This document shows, in pieces, positions 34,415-42,149 of a stretch of 42,149 nucleotides of DNA (the first letter of the stretch is position 1; each line of letters opens with the position of its first letter). Position numbers and translations under genes: made by a program. The notes beneath the pieces are model-generated. The model made no database searches. It was not told where the DNA came from and saw only the letters and a program-made list of their open reading frames with translations. The stretch comes from Planctomycetota bacterium (GTDB lineage Bacteria; Planctomycetota; Planctomycetia; Planctomycetales; Planctomycetaceae), in contig QWQG01000172.1 of NCBI GenBank assembly GCA_003670925.1, positions 1 to 42,149 of the forward strand, given 5' to 3'.

Positions 34415-34960
34415 ATGACGAACGCGAGTTCAGGAAAAAGCAGTGATTTTGAACCCGACCGGGATCAAATCATTGGTCAGTACTATCGGACACATTCCCG
34501 TGAATTGTGGGCGTTGTTTTATGCGATGTGTGGTGATCGGGAGCGTGCGTACGATGCGGTGCAGGAATCCTGCTTACGTTACTATGACTACAAAGGGGAA
34601 CCTGTTCGCGATTTGCGGGCATGGTTGTTGCGGGTCGGGCAAAACTGGTTACGGGATGTCGCTCGAAAAAAGAGCAATTCCTGTCGCCTGCTGTCTGGCC
34701 TAGACGACTTTGCTGGGAAACGAGATTCTGCGGAAGAGCTGTTGATGCTGTCCGAAAGGCAGGGCCAAGTACGTGGGGCATTGAGTGTACTACATGAAGA
34801 CGACCGAAAAGTTCTAGTCATGAAGTATTCGATGGACTGGTCAGCCGCGCAGATAGCGACTGTCATGGACTGCAGCCCTGCTGCTATTGATATGCGATTG
34901 TCGAGGGCACGACGCCGTCTCGCCGAAATTCTTATGGAACAAGGATTTGACTATGAATGA
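34415..34960 (+). CDS. ECF-type RNA polymerase sigma factor
   Basis: A 181-aa sigma70-family factor with only regions 2 and 4. Region 2 (about 15-90) reads 'IIGQYYRTHSRELWALFYAM', 'AYDAVQESCLRYY' and 'LRAWLLRVGQNWLRDVARKK'. Region 4 (about 120-175) is a helix-turn-helix, 'VLHEDDRKVLVMKYSMDWS', 'QIATVMDCSPAAIDMRLSRARRRL'. ECF factors direct transcription in response to a signal, usually restrained by an anti-sigma. ATG 34415 has AGGG 7 nt ahead; an in-frame extension to 34253 is possible but not conserved-looking. The next gene overlaps its end by 8 nt (ATGAATGA), which is the usual arrangement for a sigma/anti-sigma pair. Confidence 0.85.
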   Translation: MTNASSGKSSDFEPDRDQIIGQYYRTHSRELWALFYAMCGDRERAYDAVQESCLRYYDYKGEPVRDLRAWLLRVGQNWLRDVARKKSNSCRLLSGLDDFAGKRDSAEELLMLSERQGQVRGALSVLHEDDRKVLVMKYSMDWSAAQIATVMDCSPAAIDMRLSRARRRLAEILMEQGFDYE

Positions 34961-35411
34961 CAATTCTACCACCAACGGCGGTCAGAGGCGATTAACGTCT
35001 AATGATCAGATGGATTCGCTGCTGCGTGATTTTTTTCGCTTGGAAACACCGCTGGAATTAAATCAACCGTTGCGTCGCCATGGATTGCCGATTGCCGCTG
35101 TGGCAACACTGACGCTGGCTCCCGAGCATCATGTTGAGCAGCTACGGCCTCGATCCAGTCGCGTTGTCGGCGTGGCTGCGTCGGTCGTAGCGATGGCTTT
35201 GGCAGGACTCGTGCTGGTCTCCGGAAATCATGAGCTGCGATCAAATGGCAACGGTTTCGCAGGTCGAGCGCCTCTCGCCACTCCGCCTGAGATCGACAAG
35301 CCAATGCTCGTTTCACCACAAGGCGACTCCCGCGGATCAACCAAGGCCATTGGCCCTGACGGCGTGACGCTTGAAGAAACCGACAGCATCGAACTGCATT
35401 CGCCGAAGTAG
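34953..35411 (+). CDS. Small single-pass membrane protein, candidate anti-sigma factor
   Basis: A 152-aa protein whose ATG lies inside the last codons of the ECF sigma gene. The N-terminal 65 residues are polar with a short helical part ('QMDSLLRDFFRLETP'). One membrane helix follows at about 69-90 ('VVGVAASVVAMALAGLVLVSG'), then a Pro/Gly/Ser-rich outer tail. There is no zinc-binding HxxxCxxC motif, so it is not a ZAS-domain anti-sigma. The role is inferred from coupling and topology only; similar small membrane proteins follow ECF genes in planctomycetes. Confidence 0.55.
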   Translation: MNDNSTTNGGQRRLTSNDQMDSLLRDFFRLETPLELNQPLRRHGLPIAAVATLTLAPEHHVEQLRPRSSRVVGVAASVVAMALAGLVLVSGNHELRSNGNGFAGRAPLATPPEIDKPMLVSPQGDSRGSTKAIGPDGVTLEETDSIELHSPK

Positions 35412-35462
35412 CGGTGAATGTCCGGAAATTTCTGTGTCAGACAAAGCTCTGCACGACCGTTG

Positions 35463-36481
35463 CTACCTCGTTTCACCGGCCGCTTTCCTTTTCCACGTCC
35501 CCAGCGGCAGGACTTTTGCGCGTGCGGCCCATGCGTCCCATGCTGCAGCCATTGTTGCAACAAGTTCGGGTTGAGTTTCCGCAAGATCAGCCTGTTCTCC
35601 GCGGTCTTTCGCCATGTCATAGAGTTCCCAGGGTTGATCTTCTTTTCCAACAAGTTTCAAATTCTCTCTGCGAACGGCACGGTTCCCTTCGTGTTCCCAG
35701 AAGAGTGTGCGTTTTGCAAAGGGCGGTGTACCGGATGGCAAATCAGACGGATGCAGCAGTGGCTTTAAAATCTGGCCTTCAAGAGGTGGCACATCATGAG
35801 CATTGAATTGCCGGGGATACTCAGCGCCCGCCACATCGACGCAAGTCGTCATGATGTCGATCAAGTGTGACGGTTCCTGCACAAGTCTGCCTGTCGGAGT
35901 CTCATTCGTTGTTGTCCGTTGAATGCCAGCGGGCCAGTGTACGATCAGTGGTGTGCTGATGCCTCCTTCGTGAGTCCAGTGCTTAAATTCCCGAAAGGGT
36001 GTATTGCTGACGTTTGCCCAGCCGCGACCATAGGCGATGTAAGAATCGTCCGGCCCCGGCATCATCTCAGGCCCTGTGCGAACCCACCGACCGTCGCGGG
36101 TCTGCATCGGAGCACTGATGCGAGGTTGCAGACCGTCGCGACCGAGTGGCTGCAAATTGCCAGCCCTGATCCATTGTCTTTGCGTCCGACCCCTTCCGCG
36201 CAGCCGCCGTTGTCCTGCAGAAAGAAGATCAGCGTGTTGTCCAGGTCCCCGGTGGATTCCAGTTGATCAAGAATCCGCCCGATGCCCTGATCCATGTCGT
36301 CTGACATGATCAAAACAATATTTGGCCGAGAGTTGACTGCGTCTGTCTTCAAAGGCTCCTCTGCGTACAGAAGATCACCTGCAACGAAGCCCAGCATCGT
36401 CGCCAACGCGAAACAAAATCCACTGTATCGTTCCAAGATTTGAAATACCTGCATGTCGGAAATTTGCCTTGGATCGGGCAT
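35463..36481 (-). pseudogene. Arylsulfatase pseudogene (catalytic core deleted, frameshift)
   Basis: The 5' frame (36481-36062) has a signal-peptide-like start and the sulfatase opening 'RPNIVLIMSDDMD'. It then jumps directly to 'QGIGRILDQLESTGDLDNTL' and 'FFLQDNGGCAEG', which belong about 250-300 residues later. The missing part includes the formylglycine motif C/S-x-P-x-R and most metal ligands. The join is near 36288-36300. The reading then shifts frame at about 36140-36180: the 3' part (35463-36155) continues in another frame with 'YGRGWANVSNTPFREFKHWTHEGGISTP' and a normal sulfatase C-terminus ('LYDMAKDRGEQADLAE'). Both lesions are inactivating. Convergent with the sigma/membrane pair. 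Confidence 0.85.
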
Positions 36482-36686
36482 TGAGTACGACGAAGTGATG
36501 AGAAACCGGCAGACTTTGGGTTGCGGCTCCCGTTTTTCAATCGATCAACCGAATCTTTTGTTCGCATGCCGCGTTTACGACTGACAACCGTTGAAAACTG
36601 AAATATCCTGTCGATTCTAGTCTGCTGTCCCGGACGAATTTTTGGGGACACCTTGGAAGTATCTACGCAAAGCCCGAGCACGTTTT

Positions 36687-38255
36687 ATGGCAACTCCAGA
36701 ACCATCTGACAACTTAAACCGCCCGTCCGGCGATCTTAGTAATCTGCGGATTGGCGAATTTCTGCTGTTGCGGCTACTGGGCAGTGGCGGCATGGCGGAC
36801 GTGTATCTAGCCGAACAGACGTCACTTCATCGTAATGTCGCCGTAAAGATTTTGAAGAATGATGTCATCACTGGTGACCGCGATGTCATGCTCAAACGCT
36901 TCGAACAGGAAGCGCGCGCTGCTGGCGCTTTAAGTCATTCCAATCTCGTCCAGATCATCACCACCGGCCGTGAAGGCAATATTAGCTACATCGTCCAAGA
37001 ATACGTGGCCGGTGTGAATCTCAGCCAGTGGATCAAGAAGCACGGGCCCCCGGACTACGGCACAGGATTAAAATGGATGCAGCAGATTGCGGCCGCATTA
37101 CAGGCGGCGTCAGACGCTGGCATTGTGCACCGGGATGTGAAGCCCGAAAACGTTATGATCAATCGTAGTGGCATAGCCAAAGTCACGGACTTTGGGCTGG
37201 CGCAGTTGAATCAGCCTTCAAGTCCAAAAATGAATCTGACGCAAATGGGGACTACGATGGGGACGCCGTGGTACATGAGCCCCGAACAAATTCAGGGTGA
37301 GAAACTAGATCATCGCAGCGACCAGTATTCATTCGGCGTCACCTGCTACCACATGTTCGCGGGACAGCCACCGTTTCCGGGAAAGAACGCGATGACAGTC
37401 GCCGTGCAACACTTGAAAGAAGAACCGACACCACTGAACACGTTTAGAGCCGACTTGCCGATTGCTCTGTGCGCCGTCATTCATCGCATGCTCCAAAAAA
37501 AACCAGACGATCGCTTTCAAGATGCGAAGGAACTAGAAGCCGAACTGAAACGTCTCGATGCTGTCCCACTGAATACTAAACTTGGCGCCACCAAAAGTCT
37601 CTTTGGACAGTGGATGCCTCGCCTCCCGGAAGTTAAACACGTTTCGGTGGGATTCTTAGCCGTGCTGGTCGTCTCGTATGTTGCAGGACAGCGAATGGAA
37701 CAGACCGTTCAAATTCCTGATCCGGAACAGACAGTGGCTATTAAAAAAGAGGAGACCGCGGAGGCGCAATTTGCCGTCGCAATGCGGCAACCATTGCGGA
37801 CAGCTGCATGGCGAGCCGTTATTTCAAATTTCAATGACAGTTCATTGGCCGATCTGGCCAGACTGCGTCTGGGCGTTGCCTTGATGGCTGGCGCCGTACC
37901 CGATACGAAAAAGTCACTCGAGGAATTTCGTAAAATAGAAGACGCTAGTGGGCTGGGTCCAGAAAAGAGTCACCTCAAACTCTTGGGTAAGGTTGGGCAA
38001 CTTTGGGTCATGGAACAACGGCCTCGGACCGATGAGACCGCTCAACTAGTGCGTGAGATCCAGGCAGTGGTAGACAGTTACGAAGATGCAGATGAAATTG
38101 AAAGTGCCCTCAATAAGGGGCCGCAGGAATTAAAGTGGTTCTTTGAACGATCGCAATTTGGATTGACTTCGCCAACTGGCTTCGCGTTTGGGATGCCGAG
38201 TCCAGGGCCGCAGCAGCCGCGTGAACGTCGCCCAGGAAATCTACGCAATGAATAG
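36687..38255 (+). CDS. Membrane-anchored Ser/Thr protein kinase (active-site complete)
   Basis: A 522-aa bacterial Hanks-type kinase. All catalytic elements are present: the Gly loop 'GSGGMADVY' (32-40), K54 in 'VAVKIL', HRD at 148-150 with 'VKPEN', DFG at 168-170, and the activation segment 'GTPWYMSPEQ'. One membrane helix follows the kinase domain (about 318-334, 'VSVGFLAVLVVSYVAG'). The roughly 190-residue outer part is helical, TPR-like in feel ('DLARLRLGVALMAGA', 'LEEFRKIEDASGLG'), and ends in a Pro/Arg tail. The signal and targets are unknown. ATG 36687 ('MATPEPS') was preferred over the frame start at 36642. Its stop overlaps the start of the broken mtnA by 8 nt. Confidence 0.9.
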   Translation: MATPEPSDNLNRPSGDLSNLRIGEFLLLRLLGSGGMADVYLAEQTSLHRNVAVKILKNDVITGDRDVMLKRFEQEARAAGALSHSNLVQIITTGREGNISYIVQEYVAGVNLSQWIKKHGPPDYGTGLKWMQQIAAALQAASDAGIVHRDVKPENVMINRSGIAKVTDFGLAQLNQPSSPKMNLTQMGTTMGTPWYMSPEQIQGEKLDHRSDQYSFGVTCYHMFAGQPPFPGKNAMTVAVQHLKEEPTPLNTFRADLPIALCAVIHRMLQKKPDDRFQDAKELEAELKRLDAVPLNTKLGATKSLFGQWMPRLPEVKHVSVGFLAVLVVSYVAGQRMEQTVQIPDPEQTVAIKKEETAEAQFAVAMRQPLRTAAWRAVISNFNDSSLADLARLRLGVALMAGAVPDTKKSLEEFRKIEDASGLGPEKSHLKLLGKVGQLWVMEQRPRTDETAQLVREIQAVVDSYEDADEIESALNKGPQELKWFFERSQFGLTSPTGFAFGMPSPGPQQPRERRPGNLRNE

Positions 38256-39310
38256 GATTTCCAACTTGTACAAGACGCTTTACTGGATTGGCGACGCCAA
38301 CGGACAGCTGCATCTGCTTGATCAGACTCGGTTGCCTTTGCATTTGGAACACACTATCTGCAGAACCGCCGAAGAAGTCTGGCAGGCTATTAAAGTTCTG
38401 AAAGTCCGCGGCGCGCCAGCAATTGCGGGTGTCGGCAGCGTATGGTGTGGTGATCGGTCTGCAGGCGTCTCGTCACGCTGCGGCCGATGATTTCCTCCGG
38501 GAAGTCGAACGCGTGGTGAGGTATTTAGCAACCCGTCGGCCAACAGCGATTAATCTCGGCTGGGCGTTGGATCGCATGCAGGCGGTCGCTTGCAGCTGTG
38601 CCGCGATTACGGCGGCTGAAATTCATGATCGATTGCTGGCAGAAGCGCACAGCATCGAACAGGAAGATCTGGCAATGTGTGCGGCGATTGGGCGACATGG
38701 GAGCACGTAGCTGAAATCGGGCAGCTCGATCCTGACCCACTGCAATGCGGGCGGGCTTCCGACGGCAGGCGACGGCACCGCACTTGCCGTGATGTTTCAG
38801 GCTGCCGCCGATGGAAAAAACATTCATGTCTTCGCCGATGAAACTCGCCCGTTGTTGCAAGGCGCGCGTCTCACGACGTGGGAACTGCAGCAGCGAGGAA
38901 TCCCGGTGACCTTGATTTGCGACAACATGGCCGCGCAAGTGATGAAGGAAGGCCGTATCCAGATGGTTATGACTGGTGTAGATCGTATTGCCGCAAATCG
39001 AGATGCGGCCAACAAGATCGGAACCTACAGCGTCGCTGTCTTAGCTCACTATCACGGTATCCCGTTTTACGTGGCGGCTCCGTCGAGGACCTTTGATCTG
39101 AGCCTTGCGGACGGTAGCGGCATTCCGATTGAGCAGCGTGCCAGCGAAGAAGTGACCTACGGTTTTGGAACGCGAACGGCACCTGAAAACACGGCCGTCT
39201 ATAACCCCGCCTTTGACGTATCCCCGGCTGGCCTGATCACGGCCATTATCACTGAACGCGGCATTATGCACTCACCAACAAAGCGGGCTGTCCGCGAGCA
39301 CTTGGCGTGA
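38248..39310 (+). pseudogene. mtnA: Methylthioribose-1-phosphate isomerase (mtnA) with a frameshift and a nonsense codon
   Basis: MtnA isomerises 5-methylthioribose-1-phosphate in the methionine salvage pathway. The family pattern is unmistakable across three pieces: 'LLDQTRLPL' and 'KVLKVRGAPAI', then 'SAAYGVVIGLQ' and 'TAINLGWALDRM', then '[10 protein letters not shown]' (catalytic Cys), '[15 protein letters not shown]' and '[19 protein letters not shown]' (catalytic Asp). Two lesions separate them. One surplus G in GGG (38427-38429) shifts the frame between 'APAI' and 'AAYG'. An in-frame TAG (38708-38710) follows 'IGRHGST', after which the same frame continues normally. The active-site residues themselves are intact, so decay is recent or the lesions are sequencing errors. 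The start overlaps the kinase stop (ATGAATAG). Confidence 0.85.
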
Positions 39311-39329
39311 ATGCCGCTCGCCGTTGTCA

Positions 39330-40679
39330 CTATGAATTCAACGCATCGGCGACGTTGGTGCGATAAGCGGTCATTGCGGGCAGGAATCCGACAAGTGCGG
39401 CAAGACCGACCAGCACTGGAAACAGTGTGGCTTCCCACGGGTTAACCGCCCAAGGGTTGATGAGCAATCCCGTCTGTTCAATTAACCACGGTGCTGCGAT
39501 CACGGCCAGACCATGGCCGATCAACCAGCCCAGCAGTCCGCCACCGACGCACAGCAATGTTGATTCGGACAGCACGATCCCAAAGACATGCATCCGGCGA
39601 GCTCCGAGAGCGCGCATGATGCCGATTTCGCGACGACGATCCGACATCGAATTGTAGATGCTCACAAAGATCCCGACGCCGGACACCAGAATAATGATTG
39701 CGGTCAGTGCGACCAGTGCTTTCTGAATATTTCCCAGCAGTCCGGTTACCAGTTTCTGAATCGGGCGCACGGGATTCACGGCCATCGCCTGATATCCCTT
39801 CTGTAGTTCGGATGTCAGGCTCAAGGAATCGAAAGGTGTGTCAGGGCGAGTCCTGACCAGGATCGCCGTGACTTCTTTCATTGCATCCGGTGTTGCGTGA
39901 TGATGGTGTGCATGGTCGTGTCCTGCACCTGCTTCTTCCGCTTCCAATTTCTTCTGAGCTTCCAGCTGCGCCATCGCGGTGGCCAGTCGCTCAGGATCTG
40001 CAGCATAGAAATCCCGCAGACGCTGTTCGTATTCAACGACGGGCTTACTGTGCCCTGCGATCGCGTAAAAGCCTTCGAGATTCAGAAACACGGTCCGGTC
40101 ATTCGCTGTGCCTGTCGGAGCCAGCACGGCGACAACGACGAACTTTTCATCATGCACATGCCCACTGTCCGCACCGCCGTGAACGATGGTAAACGTCGAA
40201 CCAATATCCCATTTGTTTTTCCGAGCGACCTCGAATCCGATAATCGTATCGAGCAAACCGTTGACACGGGTGCCGCGAATCTTGAACGCTCGTCCCGGCA
40301 TGTAGTCGTTTTCGAAATACTCGGGCGTTGTGCCAATGATTGGAAATGAACCCTCCTGAGTCACATCACCAAACGCCAACGGTACGGCCGAAACCACCCG
40401 CCGATCCTTCTTGAGTTGTTCTAGATACAGATAAGGCAGGTTTTCAATCGGCGGCTGCATGCGATAGACAGCGCTCAGGACCAATTGCAGATCGCTGCCT
40501 TTTGGCCCGACAATCAAATCGTACGCAATACTTCGCTGCGTGAATGCACTGTCAACCGCTCCGAATATCACCAGCACCAGCACCATTAACATTACGCCGA
40601 GCGCGATACTAAAGGCGGTGAGACAGGATGCCAGACGACGCTGTTTCAGACTCTTCCATGCAATACTGATCAGATTCAT
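39330..40679 (-). CDS. ABC transporter permease, FtsX/MacB/LolC type
   Basis: A 449-aa permease with the type VII (MacB/LolCE) layout. One membrane helix lies near the N-terminus (about 17-42, 'LTAFSIALGVMLMVLVLVIF'), then a large periplasmic domain (about 43-310). The last 140 residues hold three helices, including the coupling signature 'SDRRREIGIMRALGARRMHVF'. Such pairs do not usually import; they power lipoprotein release or efflux across the envelope. Odd feature: a His-rich loop 'AGAGHDHAHHHH' at about 250-263, possibly metal-binding. It overlaps the ATPase gene upstream as ATGA, so the two form one operon. It ends 19 nt from the convergent mtnA pseudogene. Confidence 0.9.
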   Translation of the reverse strand: MNLISIAWKSLKQRRLASCLTAFSIALGVMLMVLVLVIFGAVDSAFTQRSIAYDLIVGPKGSDLQLVLSAVYRMQPPIENLPYLYLEQLKKDRRVVSAVPLAFGDVTQEGSFPIIGTTPEYFENDYMPGRAFKIRGTRVNGLLDTIIGFEVARKNKWDIGSTFTIVHGGADSGHVHDEKFVVVAVLAPTGTANDRTVFLNLEGFYAIAGHSKPVVEYEQRLRDFYAADPERLATAMAQLEAQKKLEAEEAGAGHDHAHHHHATPDAMKEVTAILVRTRPDTPFDSLSLTSELQKGYQAMAVNPVRPIQKLVTGLLGNIQKALVALTAIIILVSGVGIFVSIYNSMSDRRREIGIMRALGARRMHVFGIVLSESTLLCVGGGLLGWLIGHGLAVIAAPWLIEQTGLLINPWAVNPWEATLFPVLVGLAALVGFLPAMTAYRTNVADALNS

Positions 40680-41365
40680 GCGGACTGCTCCTGAAGACAG
40701 AGTTCAGGACGATTGAAGTCCTTGAGATTTTCGATGCGTGCAAACTTCCCAGCGACATCCGAGGAATGGGTGACCATGAGCAGTGTTACATTGTGATCGC
40801 GACAAGTATCTCGAATCAAATCAAGGATCAACTGCTGATTGGCCAGATCGACGTTGGCTGTCGGTTCATCAGCCAGTAACAGGATCGGCTTGTTGGCAAG
40901 TGAGCGGGCGACCGCGACACGCTGCTGTTCGCCAACGGATAGTTTCTGAGGCGAATGATTCAGACGGTGTCCGAGGCCCACACGTTCGAGCAAATGTTTT
41001 GCAAACACCTTATCGACGCTGCGTCCGGAAAATGACATCCCCAGCAGCACGTTTTCCAGAGCCGAAAATGCTGGCAACAGGTTAAACGTCTGGAACACAA
41101 TTCCGATCTTTGCCGCGCGGAACCTGTCTCGCACGACTTCCTGTTTGGACGCGATATCACTGCCATCCACCACGACTCGACCGGAATCAGGCGTCAGGAT
41201 CCCGGAAATAATGTTGAGCAACGTCGTCTTGCCGCCGCCGCTGGCCCCAATGAGCGCAACCTGTTCTCCCTGATCCATGGCAAAACGTTCGATCCCGAGC
41301 ACCGGAATCCGGCTTCCTCCAGGTTCGCGATAAGATTTCCGAATTCGTTCGAGCAAAAGTGACAT
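40676..41365 (-). CDS. ABC transporter ATP-binding protein, LolD/MacB type
   Basis: A 229-aa ATPase subunit. Walker A is 'GASGGGKTT' (40-48), the Q-loop 'FQTFNLLPAFSALENVLLGM', the signature 'LSVGEQQRVAVAR', Walker B 'LLLADEPTANVD', and the switch His in 'VTHSSDV'. The 'FQ-x-F-N-L-L-P-x-x-S-A-L-E-N-V' Q-loop and the ADEPT-N-D spacing are typical of the LolD/MacB group. ATG 41365 was chosen: GGGAAGG lies 4-5 nt ahead and the protein then has the usual length. The frame runs open to 41512 but that extension is unlike an ABC ATPase. Confidence 0.93.
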   Translation of the reverse strand: MSLLLERIRKSYREPGGSRIPVLGIERFAMDQGEQVALIGASGGGKTTLLNIISGILTPDSGRVVVDGSDIASKQEVVRDRFRAAKIGIVFQTFNLLPAFSALENVLLGMSFSGRSVDKVFAKHLLERVGLGHRLNHSPQKLSVGEQQRVAVARSLANKPILLLADEPTANVDLANQQLILDLIRDTCRDHNVTLLMVTHSSDVAGKFARIENLKDFNRPELCLQEQSA

Positions 41366-41754
41366 GCAGCCTTCCCGGGCGATGAGTTGCAGCGTGAAAA
41401 ACACGCGTGTACCGAACTGTACGCGAAATGGGGCAAAAACCTGAATTGCATTTTGGCGATTCCCGCAGCATGACTGTTTAGGATTAGAAGGCGATTCATG
41501 TACCTTGGACATTCATGTCCGAGGTTGCCATCGTAAATTTGTGGAAAGGCTAGTACTTTGTAAGTCGTGTATTGATGTGTGCCACTGGCTCTGCCCAATA
41601 GTGTCCGGGAAATGGTCGGTTTGATTGAAAGTGGTTGGCCGCCTTCGATTTATTGAAAGCGTCAGTGAAGAGTCGTCGGATTTTGATGGTTTGGTACAGA
41701 CCTCAGCGCATGCAGCGGCGGAGGGCTGACTGTAGATGAACAGCTGCCTGACTA
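41366..41754. other. Intergenic region upstream of the ABC operon; flank of an IS remnant
   Basis: No gene is seen. It must contain the promoter of the ABC operon. The sequence ACCGACCATTTCCCGGACAC (minus strand, around 41602-41621) could be an insertion-sequence end, but without a second end or target duplication in view this is a guess. Confidence 0.35.
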
Positions 41755-42057
41755 CTACTGAATTTTCTTTTTTGCACGTCTCCGCGCGGCACTTGCGCGG
41801 TCCAGTTCCTTGCAACGTTCGCGTTCTCGAAGAATCGGAATGATCTCCTCAAGCGTTGCTGCACCGGACGCCACAAGGCTCAGCATTGCGAACATGTATT
41901 TACTCGGACGCGATCCGGTGTGCAGATAGGTCAGCAGCACGGCAATAATCGTGACATAAAGATGAGCCAGCACACCGTCACGGCAATGACTGATCAAATG
42001 GCCGAAATGCCCTACCGACTTGAACCATCTGAAAAATAATTCAGTGTCCCACTCATA
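41755..42057 (-). pseudogene. C-terminal remnant of an IS4-type transposase
   Basis: An open stretch of 100 codons reads 'YEWDTELFFRWFKSVGHFGH', 'LISHCRDGVLAHLYVTIIAV', 'TGSRPSKYMFAMLS' and 'AATLEEIIPILRERER', then a basic tail. 'ELFFRWFK' fits the E-x6-K end of the IS4-family YREK signature, with the Y just upstream, and the rest is the usual C-terminus. An in-frame TAG (42058-42060) precedes it and more stops follow. The sequence beyond does not read as transposase in any frame, so the catalytic N-terminal and middle parts are lost. It is non-functional unless the window edge hides a rearrangement. Confidence 0.75.
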
Positions 42058-42149
42058 CTACCCCCAAAGTCGCGTCTTTTATCATTGTCGGAAGCGTTGG
42101 ATTTCATTGTCTCGTAGACCTTTCTTCGGAAGTTTTCAGGTGGAAATGG

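Noticed and set aside
35463-36481. Two separate small genes
   Set aside because: The two overlapping frames are consecutive parts of one sulfatase, so a broken single gene is the simpler reading.
38423-38439. Programmed frameshift in mtnA
   Set aside because: There is no slippery heptamer or stimulatory structure, MtnA is not known to use one, and a second lesion (TAG at 38708) follows.

Overview
The window looks like chromosomal DNA of a member of the Planctomycetota, probably order Planctomycetales. This is inferred from gene content and not from any 16S gene, which is absent. The indicators are a secreted NTF2-like plus lipocalin-like protein, Ser/Thr kinases with a C-terminal membrane anchor, an ECF sigma factor coupled to a small membrane protein, a sulfatase relic of the type abundant in these bacteria, a Met/Cys/Pro-rich secreted protein, a Lys/Ala/Pro-tailed DNA-binding-like protein, a dispersed nuo cluster, and murE-murF without the rest of a dcw cluster. 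No rRNA, tRNA, CRISPR array or intact mobile element was seen.

Layout. 0-12.6 kb is almost entirely on the minus strand. It holds a secreted NTF2-like protein, then (in transcription order) a histone-tail-like protein, a PLP aminotransferase and epmA (a tight cluster ending in a GTGA overlap), two unrecognised proteins, and a long run murE-murF (ATGA overlap), metallophosphoesterase, M19 dipeptidase, plsY and a 540-aa hypothetical. At about 13 kb the strand switches. A four-domain S1 RNA-binding protein with a heptad-repeat N-terminus is followed 24 nt later by a membrane-anchored pseudokinase, then by a secreted Met/Cys-rich protein whose ribosome-binding site may be masked by its own leader. 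17.8-22.1 kb carries a 4Fe-4S protein overlapping an SDR (minus), rimI (plus), and an assimilatory sulfite reductase (minus). Divergent from the reductase is a 1156-aa protein that I think is a PPi-dependent PEP carboxykinase.

26.0-33.9 kb is a plus-strand respiratory and methionine block: nuoI, a DUF2203 gene, nuoA, nuoC, nuoD, then cobalamin-dependent metH. nuoB is missing from its usual place between nuoA and nuoC. From 34.4 kb come an ECF sigma factor with an overlapping small membrane protein, a sulfatase pseudogene whose catalytic core has been deleted, and an active-looking Ser/Thr kinase. The kinase overlaps an mtnA gene broken by one frameshift and one nonsense codon. A FtsX/MacB-type ABC exporter pair follows on the minus strand, then the C-terminal remnant of an IS4-type transposase. 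The last 7 kb is therefore clearly decaying.

Functionally, much of the window concerns envelope building (murE, murF, plsY, a lipoprotein-export-like ABC pair) and sulfur/methyl metabolism (sulfite reductase, MetH, broken MtnA), with an energy module (nuo and the candidate PPi-PEPCK). Start codons were re-chosen in many cases from Shine-Dalgarno sites, overlaps and conserved N-termini, as noted for each gene. All family assignments come from reading the sequence; no database search was run.
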